Shown in pieces: positions 1-5,375 of a DNA stretch of 8,034 nucleotides. The translations under genes and the position numbers were made by a program. The stretch is from contig PLRZ01000446.1 in NCBI GenBank assembly GCA_003164075.1, positions 4,275-12,308 on the forward strand, read 5' to 3'. How positions within the stretch are numbered: the first letter of the stretch is position 1; each line of letters starts with the position of its first letter. The stretch comes from Bryobacterales bacterium. GTDB taxonomy: Bacteria; Acidobacteriota; Terriglobia; Bryobacterales; Bryobacteraceae. A model generated the notes under the pieces. It saw only the letters and a program-made list of their open reading frames with translations, searched no databases and had not been told where the DNA came from.

Positions 1-179
1 CGCCCTTCCAGTTCGGCCACGATCGCCAGTTTCGCATGGGCAAGGGACAACCGGTGCTGGTGAGCTCGTATCATCCCAGCCAGCAAAATACGTCGACCGG
101 AAAGCTCACCGAAAAGATGCTGGCCGATGTTTTCCGGCGGGCGCGGAAGCTGGCGATGGGTGTGCCGCGCACAACTTAA
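1..179 (+). CDS. udgB: Family-5 uracil-DNA glycosylase, C-terminal fragment
   Basis: This is the last 58 codons (reading from base 3) of a gene cut by the left edge, ending at TAA 177-179. The visible protein contains SYHPSQQNTSTGKLT, which matches the C-terminal active-site block (HPSxxNTxTGxLT) of family 4/5 uracil-DNA glycosylases; the SYHPSQQNT wording is most typical of family 5 (UdgB). In that family this loop inserts into the DNA helix when uracil or a deaminated base is excised, starting base excision repair in the cytoplasm. The basic tail (RRARKLAMGVPRTT) is an ordinary family ending. The N-terminal catalytic motif and the iron-sulfur cysteines lie outside the window, so family 5 rather than 4 is inferred from this block alone. 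The next gene on this strand starts about 90 bases downstream, after a GC-rich hairpin. Confidence 0.85.
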   Translation, partial: PFQFGHDRQFRMGKGQPVLVSSYHPSQQNTSTGKLTEKMLADVFRRARKLAMGVPRTT

Positions 180-198
180 TTGATGAGCCCATTGGGTG

Positions 199-221
199 GG
201 GCAGGCGGTGCTCGCCTGCCC
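199..221. repeat. GC-rich perfect inverted repeat between udgB and the reductase gene
   Basis: A 9-bp perfect stem (GGGCAGGCG at 199-207, CGCCTGCCC at 213-221) encloses a 5-base loop. It starts 20 bases after the glycosylase stop codon and ends 48 bases before the reductase start. No T-run follows, so it is not a standard intrinsic terminator. It could be a Rho-linked or mRNA-stabilising hairpin, or one copy of a dispersed REP-like element. Only one copy was noticed in this window. Confidence 0.45.
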
Positions 222-269
222 GCCCACCCCGTGGCGAACGGGGATCATAATAGAGAAGAGACCACACCA

Positions 270-1193
270 ATGGATCGACGCGATTTTCTAAAAGCCGGCA
301 TCGTTACCTCCAGTGCTCTGCCCCTACTGCGGGCGGACGCCCCCATCGCCAAACGCCCTTACAACAAGGACGTCGGCCTTTCGGTGATCGGCTTCGGCGG
401 AATTGTGGTGATGGGAATGGAGCAGCCCGAGGCCGACCGCACCGTGGCCGACGCCGTCGCGCGCGGCATCAACTATTTCGACGTGGCGCCTTCCTATGGC
501 GATGGCGAAGCCGAGGAGAAGCTCGGACCCGCGCTGGCGCCTCACCGCCAGAATGTCTTCCTCGCCTGCAAGTGCGAGCGGCGCGACGCCGCGGGCGCCC
601 GCCAGCAGTTGGAGCAATCCCTCAAACGCCTGCGGACCGACCATTTCGACCTCTATCAATTCCATGCCGTCGGCAGCATGAACGATGTGGAACAGATCCT
701 CGGCCCCGGTGGCGCGGGCGAACTGTTCTTGAAGGCCCGCCAGGAAGGCAAGATCCGCTATCTCGGGTTCTCCGCTCATAACACCGAAGCCGCGCTGTCC
801 CTAATGGACCGCTACCGCTTCGACTCCGTGCTCTTCCCCGTCAATTACGTGAATTACGCGCAGGGAAACTTCGGGCCTCAGATCCTGGCCAAGGCCAAGG
901 AGAAAGGCCTTGCACGTTTGGCCCTCAAGGCCATGGCGCACACCACCTGGAAGCAGGACGAACCGCACACCTACGCGAAGTGCTGGTACCACCCCATCGA
1001 GGATCCCGACCTGGCGCGCAAGGCCCTGCGATTCACGTTATCCGAGGACATCACCGCCGCCATTCCGCCCGGCGACGAGCGATTGTTCCGGATCGCGCTG
1101 GCGGCGGCGCCCGGCCTGAAGCCACTGACCGCGGACGAGCGCCGCGATCTGCTGGCAAGCGCTCGCGGCACGACTCCGATTTTTCACGCCTGA
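270..1193 (+). CDS. Tat-signal aldo/keto reductase
   Basis: This is a 307-residue NAD(P)H-dependent oxidoreductase of the aldo/keto reductase superfamily. The classic catalytic tetrad is visible: Asp71 and Tyr76 (NYFDVAPSYGDGEAE), Lys101 (FLACKCE) and His132 (LYQFHAV). The C-terminal stretch with AIPPGDERLF is typical of the subgroup. The protein starts MDRRDFLKAG, a twin-arginine motif followed by a short hydrophobic stretch (to about residue 20), so it is probably exported folded, with its cofactor, to the periplasm. ATG 270 is chosen over the in-frame TTG at 180 because it puts the RR motif at the extreme N-terminus and has a purine-rich ribosome site (GAGAAGAG, 253-260) 9 bases upstream; the 30 extra upstream residues look non-coding. 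It ends 10 bases before the convergent VapC remnant. The substrate cannot be told from sequence. Confidence 0.9.
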   Translation: MDRRDFLKAGIVTSSALPLLRADAPIAKRPYNKDVGLSVIGFGGIVVMGMEQPEADRTVADAVARGINYFDVAPSYGDGEAEEKLGPALAPHRQNVFLACKCERRDAAGARQQLEQSLKRLRTDHFDLYQFHAVGSMNDVEQILGPGGAGELFLKARQEGKIRYLGFSAHNTEAALSLMDRYRFDSVLFPVNYVNYAQGNFGPQILAKAKEKGLARLALKAMAHTTWKQDEPHTYAKCWYHPIEDPDLARKALRFTLSEDITAAIPPGDERLFRIALAAAPGLKPLTADERRDLLASARGTTPIFHA

Positions 1194-1203
1194 TGGTTCT
1201 GCG

Positions 1204-1496
1204 CTACCAAAGCGTATGAACTTGGGAGGTCCGGATCTTCCTGTCGCGACTGATAAGAGGCGCTCGAAGTGCCACCGCCGTGGCTGCGATAATTCGATCC
1301 GGCAGGTCCGGAACCTCTTGGCGGCTCTCGAACTCAAGGGCATCGACGACCGCGCGGTCGAGGGGCGCTAATAAGCACGGAGCTGCCGGGTCGTCCAATG
1401 CATGGATCAACCGGTCACGTGCCGCGATTGGCAAACGGCCCTTCTCGACCAGATAGACCAGACAATCGTGTGTGTATCGACCACAACCGCAGGCAT
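1204..1496 (-). pseudogene. VapC-type PIN-domain toxin, internally deleted and frame-shifted
   Basis: The reading frame starts at ATG 1496 with MPAVVVDTHTIVW, the N-terminus of a PIN-domain ribonuclease including the first catalytic Asp (D7). It then runs out of frame and stops at 1407-1409 after 29 residues. From about 1461 down to 1204 another frame encodes LVYLVEKGRLPIAARDR followed by a normal PIN C-terminus (PDLPDRIIAATAVAL, LISRDRKI, ending VHTLW). In intact relatives of about 130 residues, roughly 33 residues separate these parts, including the second catalytic acid (Glu of the LVE block). The 293-base remnant therefore fits one deletion of about 100 bases, not a multiple of 3. The short direct repeat GACCAGA (1447-1453 and 1456-1462) sits at the junction. 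The start overlaps the antitoxin stop by one base (TGATG). Active VapC cleaves RNA; this product should not. Confidence 0.85.
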
Positions 1497-1720
1497 CAGA
1501 TGTCTTCCCTGGGGAAGTTCAGCCACATGTCCCGCTGATTCTGCTCGATCTCCTCCGGGGACAGCGAAACACCCAGGTCTGCCCACAGACCTCTGACGGT
1601 CTTGAATGGGCTCTTGCTCCCTGCTTCGTCACGGAGTCTGGCGGCATGGTTCAGAACTTCTTGTTGTTTCTCAGCCGGTAACGCCCGCACGGCTCCCAGA
1701 ATCGCCCGCTCGAGTGACAT
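1496..1720 (-). CDS. VapB-type antitoxin (DUF2281-like)
   Basis: This is a 74-residue protein starting MSLERAILGAVRALP and ending WLNFPREDI. The pattern GLWADLG, then SPEEIEQ, then MWxNFPREDI is the conserved C-terminal signature of small DUF2281/VapB-like antitoxins that bind PIN toxins. The N-terminal half is helical and charged. ATG 1720 is preferred to upstream in-frame starts because GAGG lies 6 bases upstream (complement of 1727-1730) and the length then matches the family. The stop codon overlaps the toxin ATG by one base, the usual translational coupling of such pairs. The gene appears intact although its partner is broken, so it may be an orphan that neutralises related PIN toxins, or simply one not yet decayed. 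I see no separate DNA-binding domain. Confidence 0.85.
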   Translation of the reverse strand: MSLERAILGAVRALPAEKQQEVLNHAARLRDEAGSKSPFKTVRGLWADLGVSLSPEEIEQNQRDMWLNFPREDI

Positions 1721-2129
1721 GAACAACCTCAATCTCATTATCCGCCGCCGCGCAAGTAATGCAAAATCCGGCCTCAACCGTGCACGCAGGGCAGTCCACG
1801 CCGGCTTGCGCTTCGCGTTTCCCTGCCCTGATCCAGCCAGACTCCGGCAGTCCTACGCGATCTGGCAGCGGAACAACAAAACGAGACCGCGATGGTGTGC
1901 CGCTTCCCTCGCCCATGCCGTGTGTCTGGGGCATTCAATAGGCAGTCCCCAACTGCCGGCATGCTGTAATGGCACAGCAAAACAGGACGATGAAAGCCCG
2001 AATTCTGCGGGTGTCCGACTTCAGACTTCAGTCCCAAAACTTAACCTTTGCGTGACGCAGGAAGAAACCGGCGCCGACAAGCGCTGCGCGGGGAACGGAC
2101 GACTGCGCGAACTGTTAAGATGGCGTCAA
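1721..2129. other. Stretch without a convincing gene, upstream of the antitoxin and a small membrane-protein gene
   Basis: About 400 bases separate the antitoxin start (- strand) from the small membrane-protein start (+ strand), so it should contain divergent promoters for both. Short open frames exist on both strands, but their translations (rich in Arg, Ser, Pro and Cys, with no recognisable motif) look like frame noise. Visible structure is limited to a 6-bp stem, 5-base loop hairpin (1941-1957, GGCAGT/ACTGCC) and a tandem duplication of GACTTCA (2017-2030). I could not identify a confident promoter or RNA gene. Confidence 0.5.
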
Positions 2130-2387
2130 ATGAGCACCGTGAGCATCGAAATTGACTCCAAGTGGGTGAAGCGAGCTCGTTCTCCTCTCTACTGGGTCGT
2201 GGCCACGTTCCAAGGCGCCGCGATAACCTTCGCTCCGCTATTTCTCTATGAAGCCGGCAAAGGCCGGTTTCAGAAGTATGACTACGTAGTGGCGGCTTCG
2301 TGCTTCGCGACTATTCTGCTCGTCGGGTTCTTCTATGTCCGTCTCGGCAACGAAGTGATCCGTGAACTGAGGAGCATGAAGCCGTAG
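2130..2387 (+). CDS. Small two-helix membrane protein, unknown function
   Basis: This is an 85-residue protein starting MSTVSIEIDSKWVKRARS. It has two hydrophobic segments (about residues 20-40, YWVVATFQGAAITFAPLFLY, and 52-70), separated by a short charged loop (EAGKGRFQKYD) and followed by a charged tail (RLGNEVIRELRSMKP). The basic N-terminal stretch before the first helix and basic tail suggest both ends are cytoplasmic with a short outside loop, though the loop is also basic. I do not recognise the family. The frame stays open upstream to 1602, but that part looks non-coding, so ATG 2130 was chosen; an in-frame GTG at 2139 is an alternative. Ribosome-site support is weak (TTAAGA about 9 bases upstream). 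The neighbouring genes give no functional clue. Confidence 0.55.
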   Translation: MSTVSIEIDSKWVKRARSPLYWVVATFQGAAITFAPLFLYEAGKGRFQKYDYVVAASCFATILLVGFFYVRLGNEVIRELRSMKP

Positions 2388-2712
2388 GTCGTTGGCCGGC
2401 CTATACCCCCCAGCCGAGAAATGAATCCGACGGTCCTGCTGACGGTGCGGTCGTCGCATAGATCCTCCGTGACGCCGTTCCGGTAAGCGTCGTTGAGGAC
2501 TTACAGAGCCCGACGGTGTGGCTCTGGAGGCGCGCTCCGAGTCGCCATGGAACCATGAAAACCAGGCCGACCAATCGGCAACTCGACCACGGCCTATCGA
2601 GAGCTGCGCCCGACTATTCCGGGCATGGCTGAACAGCACCCCAAGCGGTGGTTTTCAGCCAGGAACTTCCCGCTTGCTGTGCCCTAAGTTATTTAGTTTC
2701 AAATCCTTGTGA
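2388..2712. other. Non-coding stretch upstream of the sigma-54 promoter
   Basis: About 325 bases carry no convincing gene; the open frames on both strands are compositionally odd. It holds a 7-bp hairpin, CAGAGCC 2504-2510 with GGCTCTG 2520-2526, without a T-run. A small dyad, CACC-N6-GGTG at 2637-2650, is centred about 70 bases upstream of the -24 element. A loose inverted repeat pairs AAGCGG (2643-2648) with CCGCTT (2670-2675). The dyad lies where enhancer-binding activators of sigma-54 often bind, but it is too short to name an activator. Confidence 0.4.
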
Positions 2713-2729
2713 TTGGCACGTGGTTTGCT
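2713..2729 (+). promoter_or_regulatory. Sigma-54 (-24/-12) promoter
   Basis: TTGGCACG (2713-2720), four bases, then TTGCT (2725-2729) matches the sigma-54 consensus YTGGCACG-N4-TTGCW at every defined position. GG (2715-2716) and GC (2727-2728) have exactly the required 10 bases between them. Transcription would start near 2740, giving a leader of about 20 bases that still includes the strong ribosome site GGAGG (2751-2755) 5 bases before ATG 2761. Sigma-54 promoters need an ATP-using enhancer-binding activator, so the downstream gene should be tightly signal-dependent. The activator is not in this window. Confidence 0.8.
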
Positions 2730-2760
2730 CCGTATCAAGTCGGAAGTATTGGAGGTTCTT

Positions 2761-3228
2761 ATGAATCGGACAGTGCAGACAATATCGTTCAAATCCGCGA
2801 TCCCGGCGCTTGCTCTCGGCGCCCTGATGTTACTCGGTCCTACAGCCGCCCTAGCCCAGCGCGGCGGCGGGGGACACGGTGGACACTCTGGCGGCAGTTA
2901 TTCCGGCCGTTCGTTCTCAGGCGGCGGTGGACGCAGCTATTCTGCCCCGTCCTACGCGGGCCGCGGCTATTCCGGCCTCGCGCGCAGCTACGTGGCCCCT
3001 TACGCGGGCCGCGCCTACGCCGGAGCAGGCGCTTACTACTCTGGACGGTTCTACGCCGGCCGAGGCTACTACTACGGCGGACGCTTCTGGGCTCGCCCCT
3101 ACTTTGGCGTCGGGATCGGCATCCCGTTCGGCTATGGCTACAGTGTAGGCGCAGGCTGTGGCTACTATGACGGATACGGCTACTGGCAGCCGGCGCCTTG
3201 CTATCCGAGCGTCTACCCGGGTTACTGA
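2761..3228 (+). CDS. Secreted Gly/Tyr/Arg-rich hexapeptide-repeat protein
   Basis: This is a 155-residue protein with a clear Sec signal peptide: basic start MNRTVQTISFKS, hydrophobic core to about residue 26, and cleavage expected after ALA at residue 32. The mature part opens with a Gly/His/Ser-rich stretch (QRGGGGHGGHSGG). Six copies of Y-[S/A/G]-G-R-x-aromatic follow, at residues 47-52, 65-70, 81-86, 93-98, 98-103 and 105-110. A Gly/Tyr tail carries two Cys (133 and 147) and ends YPSVYPGY. No enzyme domain is visible, and the composition suggests a flexible or adhesive surface or matrix protein. ATG 2761 is chosen because GGAGG lies 5 bases upstream and the signal peptide begins there; 16 in-frame upstream codons would overlap the sigma-54 promoter. 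It is a single-gene unit, with its own promoter and a terminator 28 bases after the stop. Function is unknown. Confidence 0.8.
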   Translation: MNRTVQTISFKSAIPALALGALMLLGPTAALAQRGGGGHGGHSGGSYSGRSFSGGGGRSYSAPSYAGRGYSGLARSYVAPYAGRAYAGAGAYYSGRFYAGRGYYYGGRFWARPYFGVGIGIPFGYGYSVGAGCGYYDGYGYWQPAPCYPSVYPGY

Positions 3229-3256
3229 TCGCATCGCACTCTGACGAATCGACGAG

Positions 3257-3290
3257 CGCGCGAGCGGCGAGGCTGCTCGCGCGTTTCTTT
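3257..3290 (+). terminator. Intrinsic terminator of the hexapeptide-repeat gene
   Basis: A 9-bp perfect GC-rich stem (CGCGCGAGC 3257-3265 with GCTCGCGCG 3275-3283) and a 9-base loop are followed directly by TTTCTTT (3284-3290). It begins 28 bases after the stop codon at 3228. The T-run is only on this strand, so it ends transcription of the repeat gene rather than of the convergent antitoxin gene. Confidence 0.85.
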
Positions 3291-3322
3291 GTGTCTGGGC
3301 GGCGTGGCGGGTAACCTGCGGT

Positions 3323-3535
3323 TCATGCAACCGAAGCCAGGTTCGCAGCTTGCCTGTCCAATTGAAGCAGGAGACGCTGAATCGTTTTCACCTCGTGCTC
3401 CTCGAAATACGGTTCACCGCATTGGCCGCATACCCAGGCGGGAACCGCTTCCAAAGATAGATGATACCCCTTGCGGTCAATGTGAAAAGGCGCCTGACTT
3501 CTCCGCATTTTTCCCTGGCAGGGCATGCACTTCAT
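3323..3535 (-). CDS. YgiT-type zinc-finger antitoxin
   Basis: This is a 70-residue protein starting MKCMPCQGKM. It has two CxxC pairs (Cys3/Cys6 and Cys36/Cys39 in VPAWVCGQCGEPYF), the zinc site of the YgiT/MqsA N-terminal domain, and then a short helix (EVKTIQRLLLQLDRQ). It lacks the helix-turn-helix half of MqsA, as do most short members of this group, which pair with DUF4258/MqsR-like toxins. ATG 3535 is preferred to the in-frame ATG 11 codons upstream because it begins with the zinc finger, has AGGTGG 6 bases before it, and overlaps the toxin remnant's stop as ATGA. That 4-base overlap shows the two were translationally coupled, toxin first. It appears intact, while the toxin is broken. 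It should bind and neutralise a ribonuclease-type toxin, but whether any partner remains is unknown. Confidence 0.85.
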   Translation of the reverse strand: MKCMPCQGKMRRSQAPFHIDRKGYHLSLEAVPAWVCGQCGEPYFEEHEVKTIQRLLLQLDRQAANLASVA

Positions 3536-3719
3536 GAAGGCCACCTGATTTTGAACTCCGAATCCCATTCGTCTATTTCCGGGGGCGTGCCTGCCGCGTG
3601 CCGGCCGAAAGATCGACGTAGTCTATCTCCCCTCGCAAAACGACGCGACGCACCTCCTGCGCACCGATCATTCTATCGGGACGAGACATTTGTCTGACAG
3701 CGTGCGGAAGAAATAGCAG
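3532..3719 (-). pseudogene. DUF4258/MqsR-like toxin, internally deleted and frame-shifted
   Basis: One frame encodes LLFLPHAVRQMSRPDRM, then IGAQEVRRVVLRGEI, the N-terminal half of DUF4258-type toxins (HAxxQMxRPDR, then xxVVLxGEI). It then goes off-family and stops at 3573-3575. A second frame encodes TPPEIDEWDSEFKIRWPS and stops at 3532-3534; this resembles the family's usual ending (a Pro-rich stretch, then EW, then F and a basic end). The middle of the family, normally a GHSCLL-like and a DDYL-like block, is missing. The simplest reading is an internal deletion that shifted the frame. The N-terminal boundary is uncertain: the frame is open back to 3854 with no good start codon, and a 9-bp palindrome crosses the expected start. 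The stop overlaps the antitoxin ATG. The product should be inactive. Family assignment rests on remembered motifs. Confidence 0.7.
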
Positions 3720-3728
3720 TTTCTTCCG
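3705..3728. repeat. Perfect 9-bp inverted repeat at the start of the DUF4258 remnant
   Basis: CGGAAGAAA (3705-3713) and TTTCTTCCG (3720-3728) are exact inverted copies around a 6-base loop. It lies where the toxin N-terminus should begin, so it could be an operator for toxin-antitoxin autoregulation, a translation-blocking hairpin, or chance within an Arg-Lys-Lys-Leu-Leu-Phe-Leu-Pro coding stretch. Confidence 0.4.
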
Positions 3729-3863
3729 GGCAGCAGCGCTGACCAGCCGACATCCACTCGTTGAGGACACGGCGTGCTGAACTTGATTGTATGCCAGGCA
3801 GGGCGCCCGTCCGCGTCCGGATATTCGGTTCGCAGCCTTTTGCCACTTTTCCACCCACCGACA

Positions 3864-3887
3864 GCGCCACGCCGCGATTGGTGGCGC
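3864..3887 (-). terminator. Possible 3'-end hairpin of cca
   Basis: GCGCCAC (3864-3870) pairs with GTGGCGC (3881-3887) around a 10-base loop, 2 bases beyond the cca stop codon. No T-run follows in the cca direction, so it is a weak or Rho-assisted terminator candidate, or an mRNA 3'-end stabiliser. Confidence 0.35.
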
Positions 3888-3889
3888 GT

Positions 3890-5197
3890 TTACATGGGAA
3901 ACATTTCGCGTACCAGCGCCAGCCCCTCGCCGGCGGAGTGGATCCGCCCCTCCAACTGGGCATCCTCCACGGCGGTGAGTATCTTCGAAAATAGCGGTCC
4001 GGGATGGTATCCGGCGGCGATCAGATCGGCCCCGGTCACCAACGGGGCGGGCTTCAAATGTTCGTCCGGGAACTGCTGCAGCTTGTGTTTCGCCAGTTCG
4101 TGGTTCTCCAGCCGCCGATTGCTGGCCAACGCGTCCAGGCGGTGCAGTTCCAGGTGCTCCTGAAATTCGGGCATGCGCAGGAAGCGCTTGAGGGTGCTCT
4201 GGCGCATCTGCGGCAGATCTTTGAAACGCATGTGGTTGGCCACCAGGGCCTCCACCTGCTCCATCTCCTCGTTGGAAAAACGCAGCCGTGTCAGAATCTG
4301 ATGCGCCAGGCGGACGCCTTCCTCCACATGGCCATCGAAGCGGATGCGGTCGGCCAGCCGGAACGTCGCCGGCTTGCCCACATCGTGGAGCAACGCGCCC
4401 AGCGCCAGCGTGAGCGTGGGATGGCGCAGACCTTCCAGCAGCAGCAGCGTGTGCGCCCAGACGTCGCCTTCGGGGTGATACTCCGGCGGCTGTTCCACGC
4501 CTTTCATGGCTGCCACTTCGGGCAGGATGACGGCCAGCAAGCCGCTCTCGTCGAGGAGCTCGAAGCCGCGGCGCGCGCCGCCTTCGGTGAGGATGCGCGC
4601 CACTTCATCGCGGACCCGTTCGGCGGAGACCGTGCGGATCAGGGCGTGGTCCCGCTCGATGGCGGCGAAGGTGGGCGCATCGATGGCGAATCCCAGACGA
4701 GCGGCAAAGCGCACGGCGCGCAGCAGGCGCAGATGGTCTTCGCGGAAACGCACCGCCGGGTCGCCGATGGCGCGGATCGTGCGGCGCTCCAGGTCGGCGC
4801 GGCCGTCCACATAGTCCAGCACGCCGCCGGTCTCCGGGTCCATCAGCAGGCCGTTGATGGTGAAATCGCGGCGCAGTACGTCCTGGCGCGCTTCCTGCTC
4901 GAAGTGCACGCTGGCGGGGCGGCGGCCGTCGCTGTAATCGTTATCGCTGCGAAATGTGGCCACTTCCACTTGCGAGAAGTCGTCGCGCACCAGCACCACT
5001 CCGAAAAACGCGCCCACCTTGCCGGAGTTCGGAAAGAGGCTCATAATGCGATCCGGACGGGCGTCGGTCGCAACGTCGAAATCCTTGGGTTTCGCGCCCA
5101 AAAGCAGGTCGCGTACGCATCCGCCCACCAGGTACGCCTGGTGGCCTGAACTGCGCAGCTTGGCAATCACGCTATGTGCCAGCGCTTCGGCTTCCAT
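3890..5197 (-). CDS. cca: CCA tRNA nucleotidyltransferase / poly(A) polymerase family protein with HD domain
   Basis: This is a 435-residue class II nucleotidyltransferase. The head domain shows LVGGCVRDLLLG (23-34), the metal-binding pair Asp39 and Asp41 in KDFDVATD, VEVATFR (Glu78 may be the third carboxylate), RRDFTINGL (109-117), and REDHLRLLRAVRFAARLGF (152-170) with the EDxxR base-selecting motif (E153, D154, R157). ERVRDE (193-198) follows. The C-terminal half contains an HD-type fold (His249, HDVGKP at 271-276, FDGHVEEG near 287-294) and an RNA-binding tail. It should add or repair the 3' CCA of tRNAs in the cytoplasm; poly(A) polymerase activity is the alternative because the two share a family, and the intact EDxxR favours CCA addition. 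ATG 5197 has AAGGA 6 bases upstream. The gene is divergent from the permease gene, and a hairpin follows its stop. Confidence 0.92.
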   Translation of the reverse strand: MEAEALAHSVIAKLRSSGHQAYLVGGCVRDLLLGAKPKDFDVATDARPDRIMSLFPNSGKVGAFFGVVLVRDDFSQVEVATFRSDNDYSDGRRPASVHFEQEARQDVLRRDFTINGLLMDPETGGVLDYVDGRADLERRTIRAIGDPAVRFREDHLRLLRAVRFAARLGFAIDAPTFAAIERDHALIRTVSAERVRDEVARILTEGGARRGFELLDESGLLAVILPEVAAMKGVEQPPEYHPEGDVWAHTLLLLEGLRHPTLTLALGALLHDVGKPATFRLADRIRFDGHVEEGVRLAHQILTRLRFSNEEMEQVEALVANHMRFKDLPQMRQSTLKRFLRMPEFQEHLELHRLDALASNRRLENHELAKHKLQQFPDEHLKPAPLVTGADLIAAGYHPGPLFSKILTAVEDAQLEGRIHSAGEGLALVREMFPM

Positions 5198-5375
5198 GAA
5201 TGGTCCTTACCCATGTTAATATGTGTTTGCCAAGCTCCACCGGAGGCGGGGGACCCAATTCTTGGGGCGCAGTCCCAATCGGGACGGAGTACTTTCAAGC
5301 TCAAGCCCGTCAGCTAACCTCGCAGGCGATTTGAAAGGGTTACCATAGTTTGGTGACCAGGGAGAGACGTTTTAG

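Noticed and set aside
1602..2129. Long upstream extension of the small membrane-protein frame
   Set aside because: The extension overlaps the antitoxin gene on the other strand and lacks recognisable protein character; the plausible protein begins near 2130.
2238..2639. 133-codon minus-strand frame across the membrane-protein 3' end
   Set aside because: It is Arg/Ser/His-rich, has no motif, and overlaps a more plausible gene on the other strand.
2709..3170. 153-codon frame overlapping the hexapeptide-repeat gene
   Set aside because: Its Arg/Leu-rich sequence is a frame-shifted reading of Gly/Tyr repeats, with no signal peptide or ribosome site.
3573..3854. Minus-strand 93-codon frame taken as a complete gene
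   Set aside because: Only its middle resembles a DUF4258 toxin; the first 45 residues look non-coding and the true C-terminus is in another frame, so it is reported as a pseudogene.
4004..5149. 381-codon open frame on the plus strand opposite cca
   Set aside because: It is antisense to a gene with all nucleotidyltransferase motifs; its sequence is Gln/His/Ala-rich and unlike any family.
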